This document shows, piece after piece, positions 14,892 to 21,064 of a DNA stretch of 21,064 nucleotides. The stretch is from Nitrospinota bacterium (GTDB lineage Bacteria > Nitrospinota > Nitrospinia > JACRGO01), in contig JACRGO010000089.1 in the NCBI GenBank assembly GCA_016212295.1, positions 1-21,064 of the forward strand. Reading direction: 5' to 3'. Position numbers and translations under genes: made by a program. The stretch's first letter is position 1, and every line of letters begins with the position of its first letter. The notes under the pieces were generated by a model, which saw nothing but the letters and a program-made list of their open reading frames with translations, searched no databases and was not told where the DNA came from.

Positions 14892-15324
14892 AGATATATC
14901 TTTCCAGTTGATTGATCACGAATTGTTTATCGGAGATCATGGTCTTGACCGCGTCTCCAATGGAGATGACGCCTATCACTTTTCTTCTGTTTTCCAGGAC
15001 CGGCAAATGCCTGTAACGGTTTTTGGTCATCAGCCCCATGCACTCTTCAAGCGTGCTGGTCGGCTCCACGAAAAGGATTTTTTCGCTCATTAAATCCTTT
15101 ACCTTGAACTCCCTCGGCAACTTATCGCTTGCTCCCAGCTTGCGTGAAATGTCCCTTTCGGAAAGGATTCCCACCAACTCCTCTCCCTTCATGACCAAGA
15201 GAGCCCCCAGGTTTTCCCTGGCCATCAATGCCGCCGCTTCAGGAATGGACGCCTCCGGATCAATGGAAACAATGGAGCTTTCCTTGTCCTTGTCTTTAAG
15301 CATTTGCTCAACGGTAGTGGACAT
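14884..15324 (-). CDS. CBS-domain pair protein
   Basis: The 146 residues consist of little more than two CBS domains: VEQMLKD...IVSIDPEASIPEAAALMARENLGALLVMKG and VKDLMSEKILFVEPTSTLEECMGLMTKNRYRHLPVLEN. Stand-alone CBS pairs usually bind adenine nucleotides (AMP, ATP, sometimes NAD) and act as energy sensors. AAAGGA precedes the ATG at 15324. The stop overlaps the hoxF start by eight bases, so the two proteins are probably made together. Control of the diaphorase by nucleotide binding is a reasonable guess, but nothing in the sequence proves contact with HoxF. No transporter or enzyme domain is attached. Confidence 0.9.
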   Translation of the reverse strand: MSTTVEQMLKDKDKESSIVSIDPEASIPEAAALMARENLGALLVMKGEELVGILSERDISRKLGASDKLPREFKVKDLMSEKILFVEPTSTLEECMGLMTKNRYRHLPVLENRRKVIGVISIGDAVKTMISDKQFVINQLERYIYG

Positions 15325-15376
15325 AATAAATTTCCTTTAAAAAGATTTTGCCGTGCTGTGAACTATTACGTGGTCC

Positions 15377-15856
15377 TTATAATAGGTTGAACCGTCTTAA
15401 TACATTTGCCGTCTCTTTATTGTTTTCCGCCAGCGCCCTTAAGGCGTTGATTAAATCCCTCAGTTTCCCCTCTTTTTCTATCTCGCTGATAGTTTCCTCT
15501 TTTGCCTTCTTTATCATGGTTCTTCTATCCCAGTATGCAAATCCAATCACGGAGACGGTCAAAGTTGTAAATATGCCTGTTAATATCCATAAAAATGTAA
15601 ACATCTGTTCAAACCTTTTATCCACCTGCTCAAACCTTTTGTTCATGTCCTCTCTTAATTCTTCGAACCTTTTATCCACCTGTTCAAATCTTTTATCCAC
15701 CTGCTCAAATCTTTTATCAATCTCTCCCATTTTTATCCTTAGTTCCAGCAATAGGTCCCTGTCCTTTTGCGTGAAACCATCCTCGGCATATACATGATTG
15801 CCGAAGAGAAAAGCAAGACCCATAATAAACATGAGAAAACGCAGGATTTTTTTCAT
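15377..15856 (-). CDS. heptad-repeat coiled-coil membrane protein
   Basis: I see an N-terminal signal or anchor sequence (MKKILRFLMFIMGLAFLFGNHVYA) and then a coiled coil built from near-identical seven-residue units (KRFEQVD, KRFEELR, NKRFEQVD). One membrane helix (FLWILTGIFTTLTVSVIGFAYW) and a basic/acidic tail follow. Such small coiled-coil/helix proteins are common in bacteria near diverse genes and have no settled function. I chose ATG 15856 because it opens a good signal sequence with GGAA seven bases upstream; a GTG at 15868 would add four residues. It ends 52 bases before the CBS gene, so it may belong to the same transcript. Confidence 0.7.
   Translation of the reverse strand: MKKILRFLMFIMGLAFLFGNHVYAEDGFTQKDRDLLLELRIKMGEIDKRFEQVDKRFEQVDKRFEELREDMNKRFEQVDKRFEQMFTFLWILTGIFTTLTVSVIGFAYWDRRTMIKKAKEETISEIEKEGKLRDLINALRALAENNKETANVLRRFNLL
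15598..15722. repeat. 21-bp tandem repeats encoding coiled-coil heptads
   Basis: Units such as TTTTATCCACCTGTTCAAAT recur about five times every 21 bases, with one diverged unit in the middle. They encode the KRFEQVD heptads on the minus strand. The low divergence suggests recent expansion. Confidence 0.85.
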
Positions 15857-15935
15857 AGGCTGTTCCACATTCTTGCCGTCCGTTCTTCAAGAAAAAATTA
15901 TATCATCAGCCGCTGTATCATAGCCAAGGAAATTT

Positions 15936-16688
15936 TTATTCCTTCCCGGCCAGGAACTCTTCTATGTGCTTCTGGAATTCCTCGTATGGCTGCGCTCCCA
16001 CTATCAGCTTGCCCTTGATGACGCCGTCCTTGGACGCCCTTCCGAGGACAAAAGAGGGCGTCCCCTGGACCCCGGCCTTTTCCCCGGCCTCAATGTCCTT
16101 CTTCACCTTCTCCTCGTATTTTCCCTTGTCCAGGCAGTCCTCGAATTTTTTCGCGTCAAGGCCCAGTTCCTTCGCGTATCCCTTCAGGTCGTCCTTATCA
16201 ACCTTTCTTTGATTTTGAAAAATCAGGTTGTGCATTTTCCAATAACCGTCCTGGTCGCCAGCGCAACGGACCGCCTCCGACGCCTTGAGGGCCTGGGGAT
16301 GCATCTTAAGGAGAGGGAAGTCGCGGAACACGTACTTGACCTTCCCTGTGTCGATATATTTCTCTTTTATTTTGGGCAAGGTGTCTTTCTGGAACCGGCC
16401 GCAGAACGGACACTGGAAATCCGAGAAATCCATAAGGGTCAGCGGCGCGTCCTTCCGGCCCAGGATAGGGCTGTCCCCCATCCCCATCTCCACGGCTTGG
16501 GTAGGCTCAGGCTCTGGAGCGGTAAGGCGTTTTTTTATGTCCTGAACGTCCTTTTTAATTTCCGCAAGCTCCTTCTTGATCCCAGCCAGATCCTCCTCCA
16601 CTCCCGGAAAGGCGCTGAATGGAAGAGCGAGTAATGCTGATGCGAGGACCGTTGAAAAAAACACGCCGCGTGAAAAATGGTTCCTCAT
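15936..16688 (-). CDS. DsbA-family thiol:disulfide oxidoreductase
   Basis: This 250-residue exported thioredoxin-fold protein is of the DsbA/DsbG-like (thioredoxin_4) type. The signal peptide is MRNHFSRGVFFSTVLASALLALPFSAFPG. A short coiled coil (LAGIKKELAEIKKDVQDIKKRL, 34-55) follows and may drive dimerisation. The catalytic domain has FSDFQCPFCGRF (Cys93, Cys96), FRDFPLLKMHPQALKASEA and the cis-proline loop GVQGTPSFVLG. CPFC with an upstream coiled coil is seen in periplasmic oxidoreductases that make or repair disulfides. AAAGGAG is placed ideally before ATG 16688. Its direction and position next to the coiled-coil gene suggest co-expression, but partner substrates are unknown. The two Cys of the alpha-carbonic anhydrase could be one client, which is only a guess. 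Confidence 0.92.
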   Translation of the reverse strand: MRNHFSRGVFFSTVLASALLALPFSAFPGVEEDLAGIKKELAEIKKDVQDIKKRLTAPEPEPTQAVEMGMGDSPILGRKDAPLTLMDFSDFQCPFCGRFQKDTLPKIKEKYIDTGKVKYVFRDFPLLKMHPQALKASEAVRCAGDQDGYWKMHNLIFQNQRKVDKDDLKGYAKELGLDAKKFEDCLDKGKYEEKVKKDIEAGEKAGVQGTPSFVLGRASKDGVIKGKLIVGAQPYEEFQKHIEEFLAGKE

Positions 16689-16825
16689 GAAATTATTCTC
16701 CTTTAAAGAAAGTGACGAGTAACGAGTGACTAAAGTGTCAAGTGAACTATCCCCTATGAACTATTATAACCGCCACTATATATTTTCCTGGCAGGACAGT
16801 CAAGAACGTCTGTTCATTAGCCGGC

Positions 16826-17758
16826 TCAAGCCGGGGCCTTGACGGTTTTCAATATATCCTCCACTATTCCTTCCGCTGTGACGCCGGAAAAACGGGCCTG
16901 CGGGTCCAGGACCAGCCTGTGGGCAATGGCCGGCACGGCTATTTCCTGGATGTGGTCAGGGGAAACAAACTCCAGCCCGTCCAGGAAAGCAAGCGCCCGC
17001 GCACACTTCATGAGGGATAGAGAGGCGCGTGGACTTGCCCCAAGCCTAACTCCTTCCCTGGACCGGGTGGCGCGGACGATATCAACTATATAAGCCTTGA
17101 CTTCCTCGCTGATCCTGACTTTTTGAGACTCCTCTCTGAGGCTTAAGAGGTCCGCCACAGTTGAGCAAGGAGCGGTCTCGCTTATGGGGTGGCCATGCAA
17201 CTGGTCCGAGAGAATCCCAGTCTCCTGCTCAGCCGAGACATAACCAAGGTTGAACCTGAGCGCGAACCTGTCCATCTGCGCCTCCGGGAGGGGATAGGTC
17301 CCGTGGAATTCCACCGGGTTCTGAGTGGCCATGACAAAGAAAAGATCGTGCAGGCGCATAACGGCCCCTTCAACGCTGACCTGGCCTTCCGCCATTGCCT
17401 CAAGCAGGGCGGACTGGGTCCTGGGCGAGGCGCGGTTGATCTCGTCCGCCAGGACTATGTTCGCGAAAACCGGGCCTTCATGAAAATGAAAGGACTGGTC
17501 TTTCTGGTTGAAAATGGAGACGCCCAGGATGTCCGAAGGCAGGAGATCGGGGGTAAACTGAATTCGTTTGAATTTGGCCTCGATGGAGAGGGCAAGGGCC
17601 TTGGCCAGCGTGGTCTTTCCAGTGCCCGGATAGTCCTCCAGCAGCGCATGCCCTCCGCTGATCAGCGAGGCCAATAGTTTCCTGATGGCGGAGGACTGCC
17701 CGCGCATCACCTTTTCCATGTTACCGGTGATTTTCCGGACTATTTCATAGCTCGACAT
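16826..17758 (-). CDS. MoxR-family AAA+ ATPase
   Basis: MoxR ATPases act as chaperone-like factors for maturation of enzymes or envelope complexes. The sequence shows Walker A (LEDYPGTGKTTLAKAL), Walker B (IVLADEINRASPRTQSALLEAM), the family segment MATQNPVEFHGTYPLPEAQMDRFALR, and the C-terminal lid with RLGASPRASLSLMKCARA. At 310 residues the length is normal. The frame can open at a TTG 12 bases upstream; I use the ATG at 17758, though neither has a clear ribosome site. The usual partners (DUF58, transglutaminase-like or von Willebrand A proteins) are absent, so this is an orphan MoxR here. Three 11-bp repeats lie about 80 bases upstream. Confidence 0.93.
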   Translation of the reverse strand: MSSYEIVRKITGNMEKVMRGQSSAIRKLLASLISGGHALLEDYPGTGKTTLAKALALSIEAKFKRIQFTPDLLPSDILGVSIFNQKDQSFHFHEGPVFANIVLADEINRASPRTQSALLEAMAEGQVSVEGAVMRLHDLFFVMATQNPVEFHGTYPLPEAQMDRFALRFNLGYVSAEQETGILSDQLHGHPISETAPCSTVADLLSLREESQKVRISEEVKAYIVDIVRATRSREGVRLGASPRASLSLMKCARALAFLDGLEFVSPDHIQEIAVPAIAHRLVLDPQARFSGVTAEGIVEDILKTVKAPA

Positions 17759-17838
17759 GGCGGCAATCAAAATAAAATCTCGGCCTCATGATTCCTTCAC
17801 GATTTCCTCAAGATTTTTTAAAGTTGTTATTCATTTAA

Positions 17839-17871
17839 TCGCGAAGAAATCCCGAAGTAATCGCGAAGCTA
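17839..17871. promoter_or_regulatory. three 11-bp direct repeats upstream of moxR
   Basis: TCGCGAAGAAA, TCCCGAAGTAA and TCGCGAAGCTA follow one another without gaps. Spacing of 11 bases is close to one helical turn, so a protein could bind all three on one face. The site is 80-115 bases upstream of the moxR ATG. It may equally be one more degenerate intergenic repeat. Confidence 0.35.
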
Positions 17872-17997
17872 ATAAACTTGCGCGGAAAGCCGCCACTCGT
17901 ATTCCCCGGAGAGGATGGTTTTTCCCACTGACACGGGCTTGAGCATGGAGGAGTCGTAATCTATGTAGATTCCCGCCTCTCCCATGGTAAGCCCGTC
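17869..17997 (-). pseudogene. cohesin-like C-terminal gene remnant
   Basis: A minus-strand frame ends in about 40 residues that look protein-like: GLTMGEAGIYIDYDSSML, then KPVSVGKTILSGEYEWRLS. The pattern (a hydrophobic strand, then DYDSSMLKPVSV) resembles the conserved core of cohesin or related Ig-like secreted domains. The same frame continues upstream to 18138, but that part is made of known-looking intergenic repeats (AAACTTTGTGTCTTTGCGG, CCGCCAAGGACGCGGAGAA). It is therefore not an intact gene. I read it as the tail of a lost secreted-protein gene joined to repeats. Confidence 0.3.
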
Positions 17998-18180
17998 CGC
18001 GTTCTCCGCGTCCTTGGCGGCTGATTTTAAAATTGTCTCACACAAAGCCGCAAAGACACAAAGTTTTTTTTCGTAACCGTTCAGGGTTATGGAAAGCCCT
18101 TTCCCCTGGCAATATTGCCGTGTTTCACGCTCCTTCAACCCTGAACCCAGAACCTTAAACCCAGAACGGAGACTTTCTTT
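17998..18180. repeat. composite intergenic repeats downstream of the PKS gene
   Basis: Read on the minus strand, this part holds GGTTTAAGGTTCTGGGTTCAGG, then CTTTGTGTCTTTGCGGCTTTGTG, then GGACGCGGAGAACGCGG. The last block recurs as CGCGGAGACGCGGAGAAAG at 20869-20886. Together with the remnant above it fills the 447-bp gap between the moxR start and the PKS stop; no intact gene is visible. Confidence 0.5.
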
Positions 18181-18205
18181 TCTTTCTTTGTGGCTGCCTG
18201 ATGCG

Positions 18206-19288
18206 TTAATTTTTCCTCAACAAAAACGCGTGGGCGCTGAACCCGGCGCCGAAGGCAATCGCCACGAACCAGTCGCCCTTCCTGGTCCCGTTGTTCATGA
18301 TCTCCTCCATAACGAACCATACCGTGGCGGAGGACATATTCCCGTGGTTGTACAGGGTCTTGCGCGTCGGCTTCAACAGCTCTTCCGCGAGTCCCAACTC
18401 ATCCTGGATGGCGTCGATGATTTTGTCACCGCTGGCGTGCATCGCCCAATGGCTGATGTCACCAATCTTCAAGGAATTGCGGGACAGCAGGCCGTTGATA
18501 AGAATTCCCACCGAGTCCTTCACTATTTTCGGCAGACGCTGGGCGATCCTGTTGTGCAACTGCCCGTTCTTGTAAACGTAGCGGACCGCCTCCCTGTGCT
18601 CAGGGGCGTACAGGCTGGTTGAGTCCACCATCTCAATTCCCTGCGTCCCCTTGCGGACCACCGCCGCGGCCGCGCCGTCACCGAAGATGGCGTTTGAAAT
18701 GATAAGATTCAAATCGTCTTCCATCTGGAAGGTGGCCGTGCATATTTCAACCGACACGCTCAAGACCACGCCCTTTCCGTTTCCGTTGAGAAGGCCGCCC
18801 GCCAACTCCAGATTCGGGATCGCCCCGCCGCAGCCGCTGCCCACCAGGTCGTAAGCCTTGACCCTCCTGGACAGCCCCATCTTTTCTATCAGATAAGTGG
18901 ACACGCCTGGACAAAGATAGCCGGTGCATGTGTTCACAACGATCCCGTCAACATCGTCAACCCCGCACCCGGCGCACTCAAGGGCCTTTGACGCGGCCTG
19001 GGCCGACAGATCCACCGCCCATTCCTGGAACCGGTTGATGCGGCCGTCCGGCCCTTCATCAACCAGCATATCCGGATTCTCGAAGGTGAAATTTCTCTTC
19101 CCTATGCCTGGGTGCGCGAAGACCTTTTCCATTACCTCGCGGTTCCTTGGACTTAGTATCTTGCCGTAATTCCTCAGCATGAAATCCCTGGCCTGGGCCT
19201 GGTTCAGGGAATACGGGGGCGAGGCAGTGGCAATGGAAACAATGCAGGGTTTGTTTTTTTGGTCGTTCATGATTTTGTTGTCGCTCAT
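18206..19288 (-). CDS. type III polyketide synthase-like thiolase-fold enzyme
   Basis: The 360-residue thiolase-fold condensing enzyme best matches bacterial chalcone/stilbene-synthase-like (type III PKS) proteins. KAS III (FabH) is the alternative. The catalytic triad is visible: Cys153 in DLVGSGCGGAIPNLELA, His284 in ISHWAMHASG, and Asn317 in LYNHGNMSSATVWFVMEE. The C-terminal FGAGFSAHAFLL is a type III signature (GFGPG-like loop). Such enzymes condense an acyl-CoA starter with malonyl-CoA to give pyrones, resorcinols or phloroglucinols. No ACP or other PKS genes are present, as expected for type III. AAGGAG lies 13 bases from ATG 19288; an in-frame ATG at 19270 is an alternative. It follows the radical SAM gene by 121 bases on the same strand, suggesting joint action on one product. 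Confidence 0.88.
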   Translation of the reverse strand: MSDNKIMNDQKNKPCIVSIATASPPYSLNQAQARDFMLRNYGKILSPRNREVMEKVFAHPGIGKRNFTFENPDMLVDEGPDGRINRFQEWAVDLSAQAASKALECAGCGVDDVDGIVVNTCTGYLCPGVSTYLIEKMGLSRRVKAYDLVGSGCGGAIPNLELAGGLLNGNGKGVVLSVSVEICTATFQMEDDLNLIISNAIFGDGAAAAVVRKGTQGIEMVDSTSLYAPEHREAVRYVYKNGQLHNRIAQRLPKIVKDSVGILINGLLSRNSLKIGDISHWAMHASGDKIIDAIQDELGLAEELLKPTRKTLYNHGNMSSATVWFVMEEIMNNGTRKGDWFVAIAFGAGFSAHAFLLRKN

Positions 19289-19324
19289 AATACAGCGCTT
19301 CTCCTTTTTAGATTAGTCATTGGT

Positions 19325-19406
19325 CATTATGTCATTGAGTCATTGGGCCAAGGGCAAATGCAATCGTCAATCGTCAATTTGAAATCTGAAATCTGAAATC
19401 TGAAAT
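19325..19406. repeat. GTCATTG and GAAATCT tandem repeats between radical SAM and PKS genes
   Basis: TCATTGGTCATTATGTCATTGAGTCATTGG is followed by three and a half units of the seven-base GAAATCT (19381-19406). They fill most of the 121-bp space between the two biosynthetic genes and come from the same intergenic-repeat classes as at 2870-2935 and 5730-5790. Confidence 0.75.
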
Positions 19407-19409
19407 TAC

Positions 19410-20837
19410 TCATCCCCCTATCCTCAACAGCCTCATCCCCATTCGCAAAGGCCGGATATGCCGCCACAGGGGCGGCTTCATTCTCAGGGTCCGCCCAAGG
19501 CTGAGGACCCAAGGGGACGGCGCGAAACCGGACTCGCCCGCGATCAGAAAATTCATCCGCCTCGACGCCTCCTCCTTCATCCTGCGCGCAAGCCAGGCCT
19601 TGTCGAGTTCCGGGGAAACGTAAAACGCGGGCCTGAGCAGTCCGCCGGCGTTTTCCGCTAGAATTCCTTGGTCCCTGGCCAGCAGTTCCAGGGCGGTCCC
19701 TGGATAAATCCTTATGCCTATTGTGAAGTACGCCGGGTCGCCGGGCCGGATGCGTTCCCTCGCGAAACTCAGGGTCTCCTCCACTGTTTCCCTGGTCTCC
19801 CCCGGTCCGCCCATCATGAAAAACCACATGCAGGGTATGCGGCCGCGCCTGATTGTTTCAGCGGCCTTCCGGGCGTGGACTGAGGCGAAGCCCTTTTTAA
19901 AGCCTTGCAAAACAGGGTCAGAGGCGCTCTCAATCGTTATCCCAATGCCCTTGAAACCGGCCCGCTCCATGGCCCCAAGCAGGGCGCCATCAAAATGCAA
20001 GGGATTTACGTCCATGCACTCGAAACCGGCCCTGATCCCGGACCTGGCAATGCCTTCGCAGACGTCCATGGCGTGGCTGTAAGGCGAATTAAAGACATTG
20101 TCAACGAATTCAAAATTTTTAAAACCATGCCTGGAATATTTACCGACCGCCTCCACTACTATAGCCGGATCGCAAAGGACCCTGCCTCCGCCGTCGATCG
20201 TGTCGTAAGTGCAATACACGCATTGAAACTCGCACCCGGTCTTGGTCTTCAAGGGTATGGAGACCATTGAGGAGCGGTATTCCCGCCAGTCAACCCACGC
20301 GCGAAAATCAGGAAAGCGAAAGGAGTAAGGCGAAGGCCCGGTCCGGTCCATGCCCTTTCCCTTTCCGCTCTTGCCGCGCTCATGGACCCCTGGAATATTT
20401 TGCGGAGTTTCCTTTCCAGCCAGCTTTTCCAAAAGCCGCGAAAAGGCAGGGTCAGCGTTTCCGGCAATCGCGAAATCCGCGTTAGTATAATTCAAAAAGA
20501 CCTCCGGCATGATGCTTATCGCAGGCCCGCCAAGGACCACGACGGCGCTGGACCTTTCGCGAATTATCTTCATGGCCGGAAGAAGCTCCTCAGCGAAGAG
20601 GACCGGCGATTGGATATCGTTGTTATCGATGTTCCTGACTGAGATCCCGACCACGTCAGGCTGGAAGTCCTTAAGTTCCGGCTCCAATCTCAGCGCGGGA
20701 CTCCGCTCGAACATGAAGTCGATAAGCCGCGTCTCGTGTCCTGAGTCCGAGGCCGCCTCGGCGGCCATGCAGGCCCCCGCCGGAAGGACCAGCGTGGGGA
20801 GCCTGTTTCTATTAACGCTTATGATAAGGACTTTCAT
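19410..20837 (-). CDS. B12-binding-type radical SAM protein
   Basis: The 475-residue protein has an N-terminal Rossmann-like cobalamin-binding-type domain (1-140: VLIISVNRNRLPTLVLPAG, DVVGISVRNIDNND, VVVLGGPAISIMPE). The radical SAM core carries the [4Fe-4S] motif TKTGCEFQCVYCTYD (Cys202, Cys206, Cys209). Later core signatures are FVDNVFN, GIGITIESASDPVLQGF, and FFMMGGPGETRETVEETL. Class B/BchE-like members methylate or rearrange unactivated carbons in lipids, cofactors and natural products. The N-terminal domain lacks an obvious DxHxxG, so base-off cobalamin binding is not assured. ATG 20837 is followed by typical family residues but has no clear ribosome site. It lies directly upstream of the type III PKS gene, so tailoring of a polyketide or alkyl-phenol is a fair hypothesis. 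Confidence 0.9.
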   Translation of the reverse strand: MKVLIISVNRNRLPTLVLPAGACMAAEAASDSGHETRLIDFMFERSPALRLEPELKDFQPDVVGISVRNIDNNDIQSPVLFAEELLPAMKIIRERSSAVVVLGGPAISIMPEVFLNYTNADFAIAGNADPAFSRLLEKLAGKETPQNIPGVHERGKSGKGKGMDRTGPSPYSFRFPDFRAWVDWREYRSSMVSIPLKTKTGCEFQCVYCTYDTIDGGGRVLCDPAIVVEAVGKYSRHGFKNFEFVDNVFNSPYSHAMDVCEGIARSGIRAGFECMDVNPLHFDGALLGAMERAGFKGIGITIESASDPVLQGFKKGFASVHARKAAETIRRGRIPCMWFFMMGGPGETRETVEETLSFARERIRPGDPAYFTIGIRIYPGTALELLARDQGILAENAGGLLRPAFYVSPELDKAWLARRMKEEASRRMNFLIAGESGFAPSPWVLSLGRTLRMKPPLWRHIRPLRMGMRLLRIGG

Positions 20838-20897
20838 TGGTAATGTACTTAGAAATTTAAAAATAACCGCGGAGACGCGGAGAAAGATAAATTGAAA

Positions 20898-21064
20898 GTA
20901 ACTATTCAGCGAAATATTATATAACCCCGATAGTCGCCGTTAAATGCATCTTTACATCCCCCTTAATCCCCCTTTGTTAAGGGGGAATGGGTTGTGCCGT
21001 CCATCGCCCGGACATCGCCTGATTCCCTCTTGGAAAAGGGGGCCAGGGGGATGTAAAAAGACCG
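20898..21064. repeat. MITE-like palindromic repeat, copy 2 (reaches the window end)
   Basis: It begins GTAACTATTCAGCGAA like copy 1 but keeps about 50 more bases, ending with TTTACATCCCCCTTAATCCC. TTTACATCCCCCT (20950-20962) pairs with AGGGGGATGTAAA near 21045-21057, giving terminal inverted repeats about 95 bases apart. An inner palindrome CCCCCTTTGTTAAGGGGG is also present. There is no reading frame inside. The element may continue past the window. Confidence 0.85.

Noticed and set aside
15598-15722. Regularly spaced repeats that could suggest a CRISPR array
   Set aside because: Units are contiguous 21-mers without spacers and encode coiled-coil heptads.
15966-16634. Plus-strand open frame of 222 codons
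   Set aside because: It is antisense to the DsbA-like gene, which has a signal peptide, CPFC and a strong ribosome site.
16826-20837. MoxR, PKS and radical SAM genes as one operon
   Set aside because: A 447-bp gap of repeats and a gene remnant separates moxR from the PKS gene, so only the PKS-radical SAM pair is supported.

Overview
The window looks like a piece of a Gram-negative bacterial chromosome of moderate GC content, probably from an uncultivated anaerobe or facultative lineage. The signs are periplasmic and secreted proteins with signal peptides, a [NiFe]-hydrogenase diaphorase, and many short interspersed repeats between genes. The repeat style (runs of GTCATTGGTCATT, GTTCAGGGTTCGAGG and GAAATCT type, and CCCCCTTT...AAAGGGGG palindromes) recalls Nitrospirota or deltaproteobacterial-type metagenome genomes. 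That placement is only an impression; no rRNA or other phylogenetic marker except polA is present.

Layout. Positions 1-258 hold a short open C-terminal frame and low-complexity repeats. An asparagine-synthetase-type amidotransferase (259-2118, minus) follows. Then come three plus-strand genes: an O6-methylguanine-DNA methyltransferase (2336-2869), DNA polymerase I (3009-5687) and a secreted protein with a carboxypeptidase-regulatory-like domain (5950-6984). Copies of one interspersed repeat lie on both sides of polA and run into the ends of the neighbouring reading frames. From 6998 to 20837 every recognised gene is on the minus strand: a solitary FliL-like protein, a periplasmic alpha-carbonic anhydrase with a clear terminator, a glycosyltransferase-39-like membrane protein, and a hydrogenase region. 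Next are a heptad-repeat membrane protein, a DsbA-like thiol oxidoreductase, a MoxR ATPase, a type III polyketide-synthase-like enzyme and a B12-binding-type radical SAM protein.

The hydrogenase region is the most informative part. In transcription order it reads CBS-domain protein, hoxF (NuoE-NuoF fusion), hoxU, a foreign-looking segment, hoxY, and then the glycosyltransferase. The foreign-looking segment of about 1 kb holds a palindromic repeat copy, an AT-rich gene fragment and a ParE-type toxin-antitoxin pair. The catalytic large subunit hoxH, normally next to hoxY, is not in the window. The glycosyltransferase frame in its place opens directly after hoxY and lacks an ATG/GTG/TTG start for its first 66 codons. 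This suggests that insertion and deletion have rearranged a group 3d (NAD-linked) hydrogenase operon.

The radical SAM gene followed by the type III PKS gene is a plausible small biosynthetic unit. I see no tRNA, rRNA or CRISPR array.
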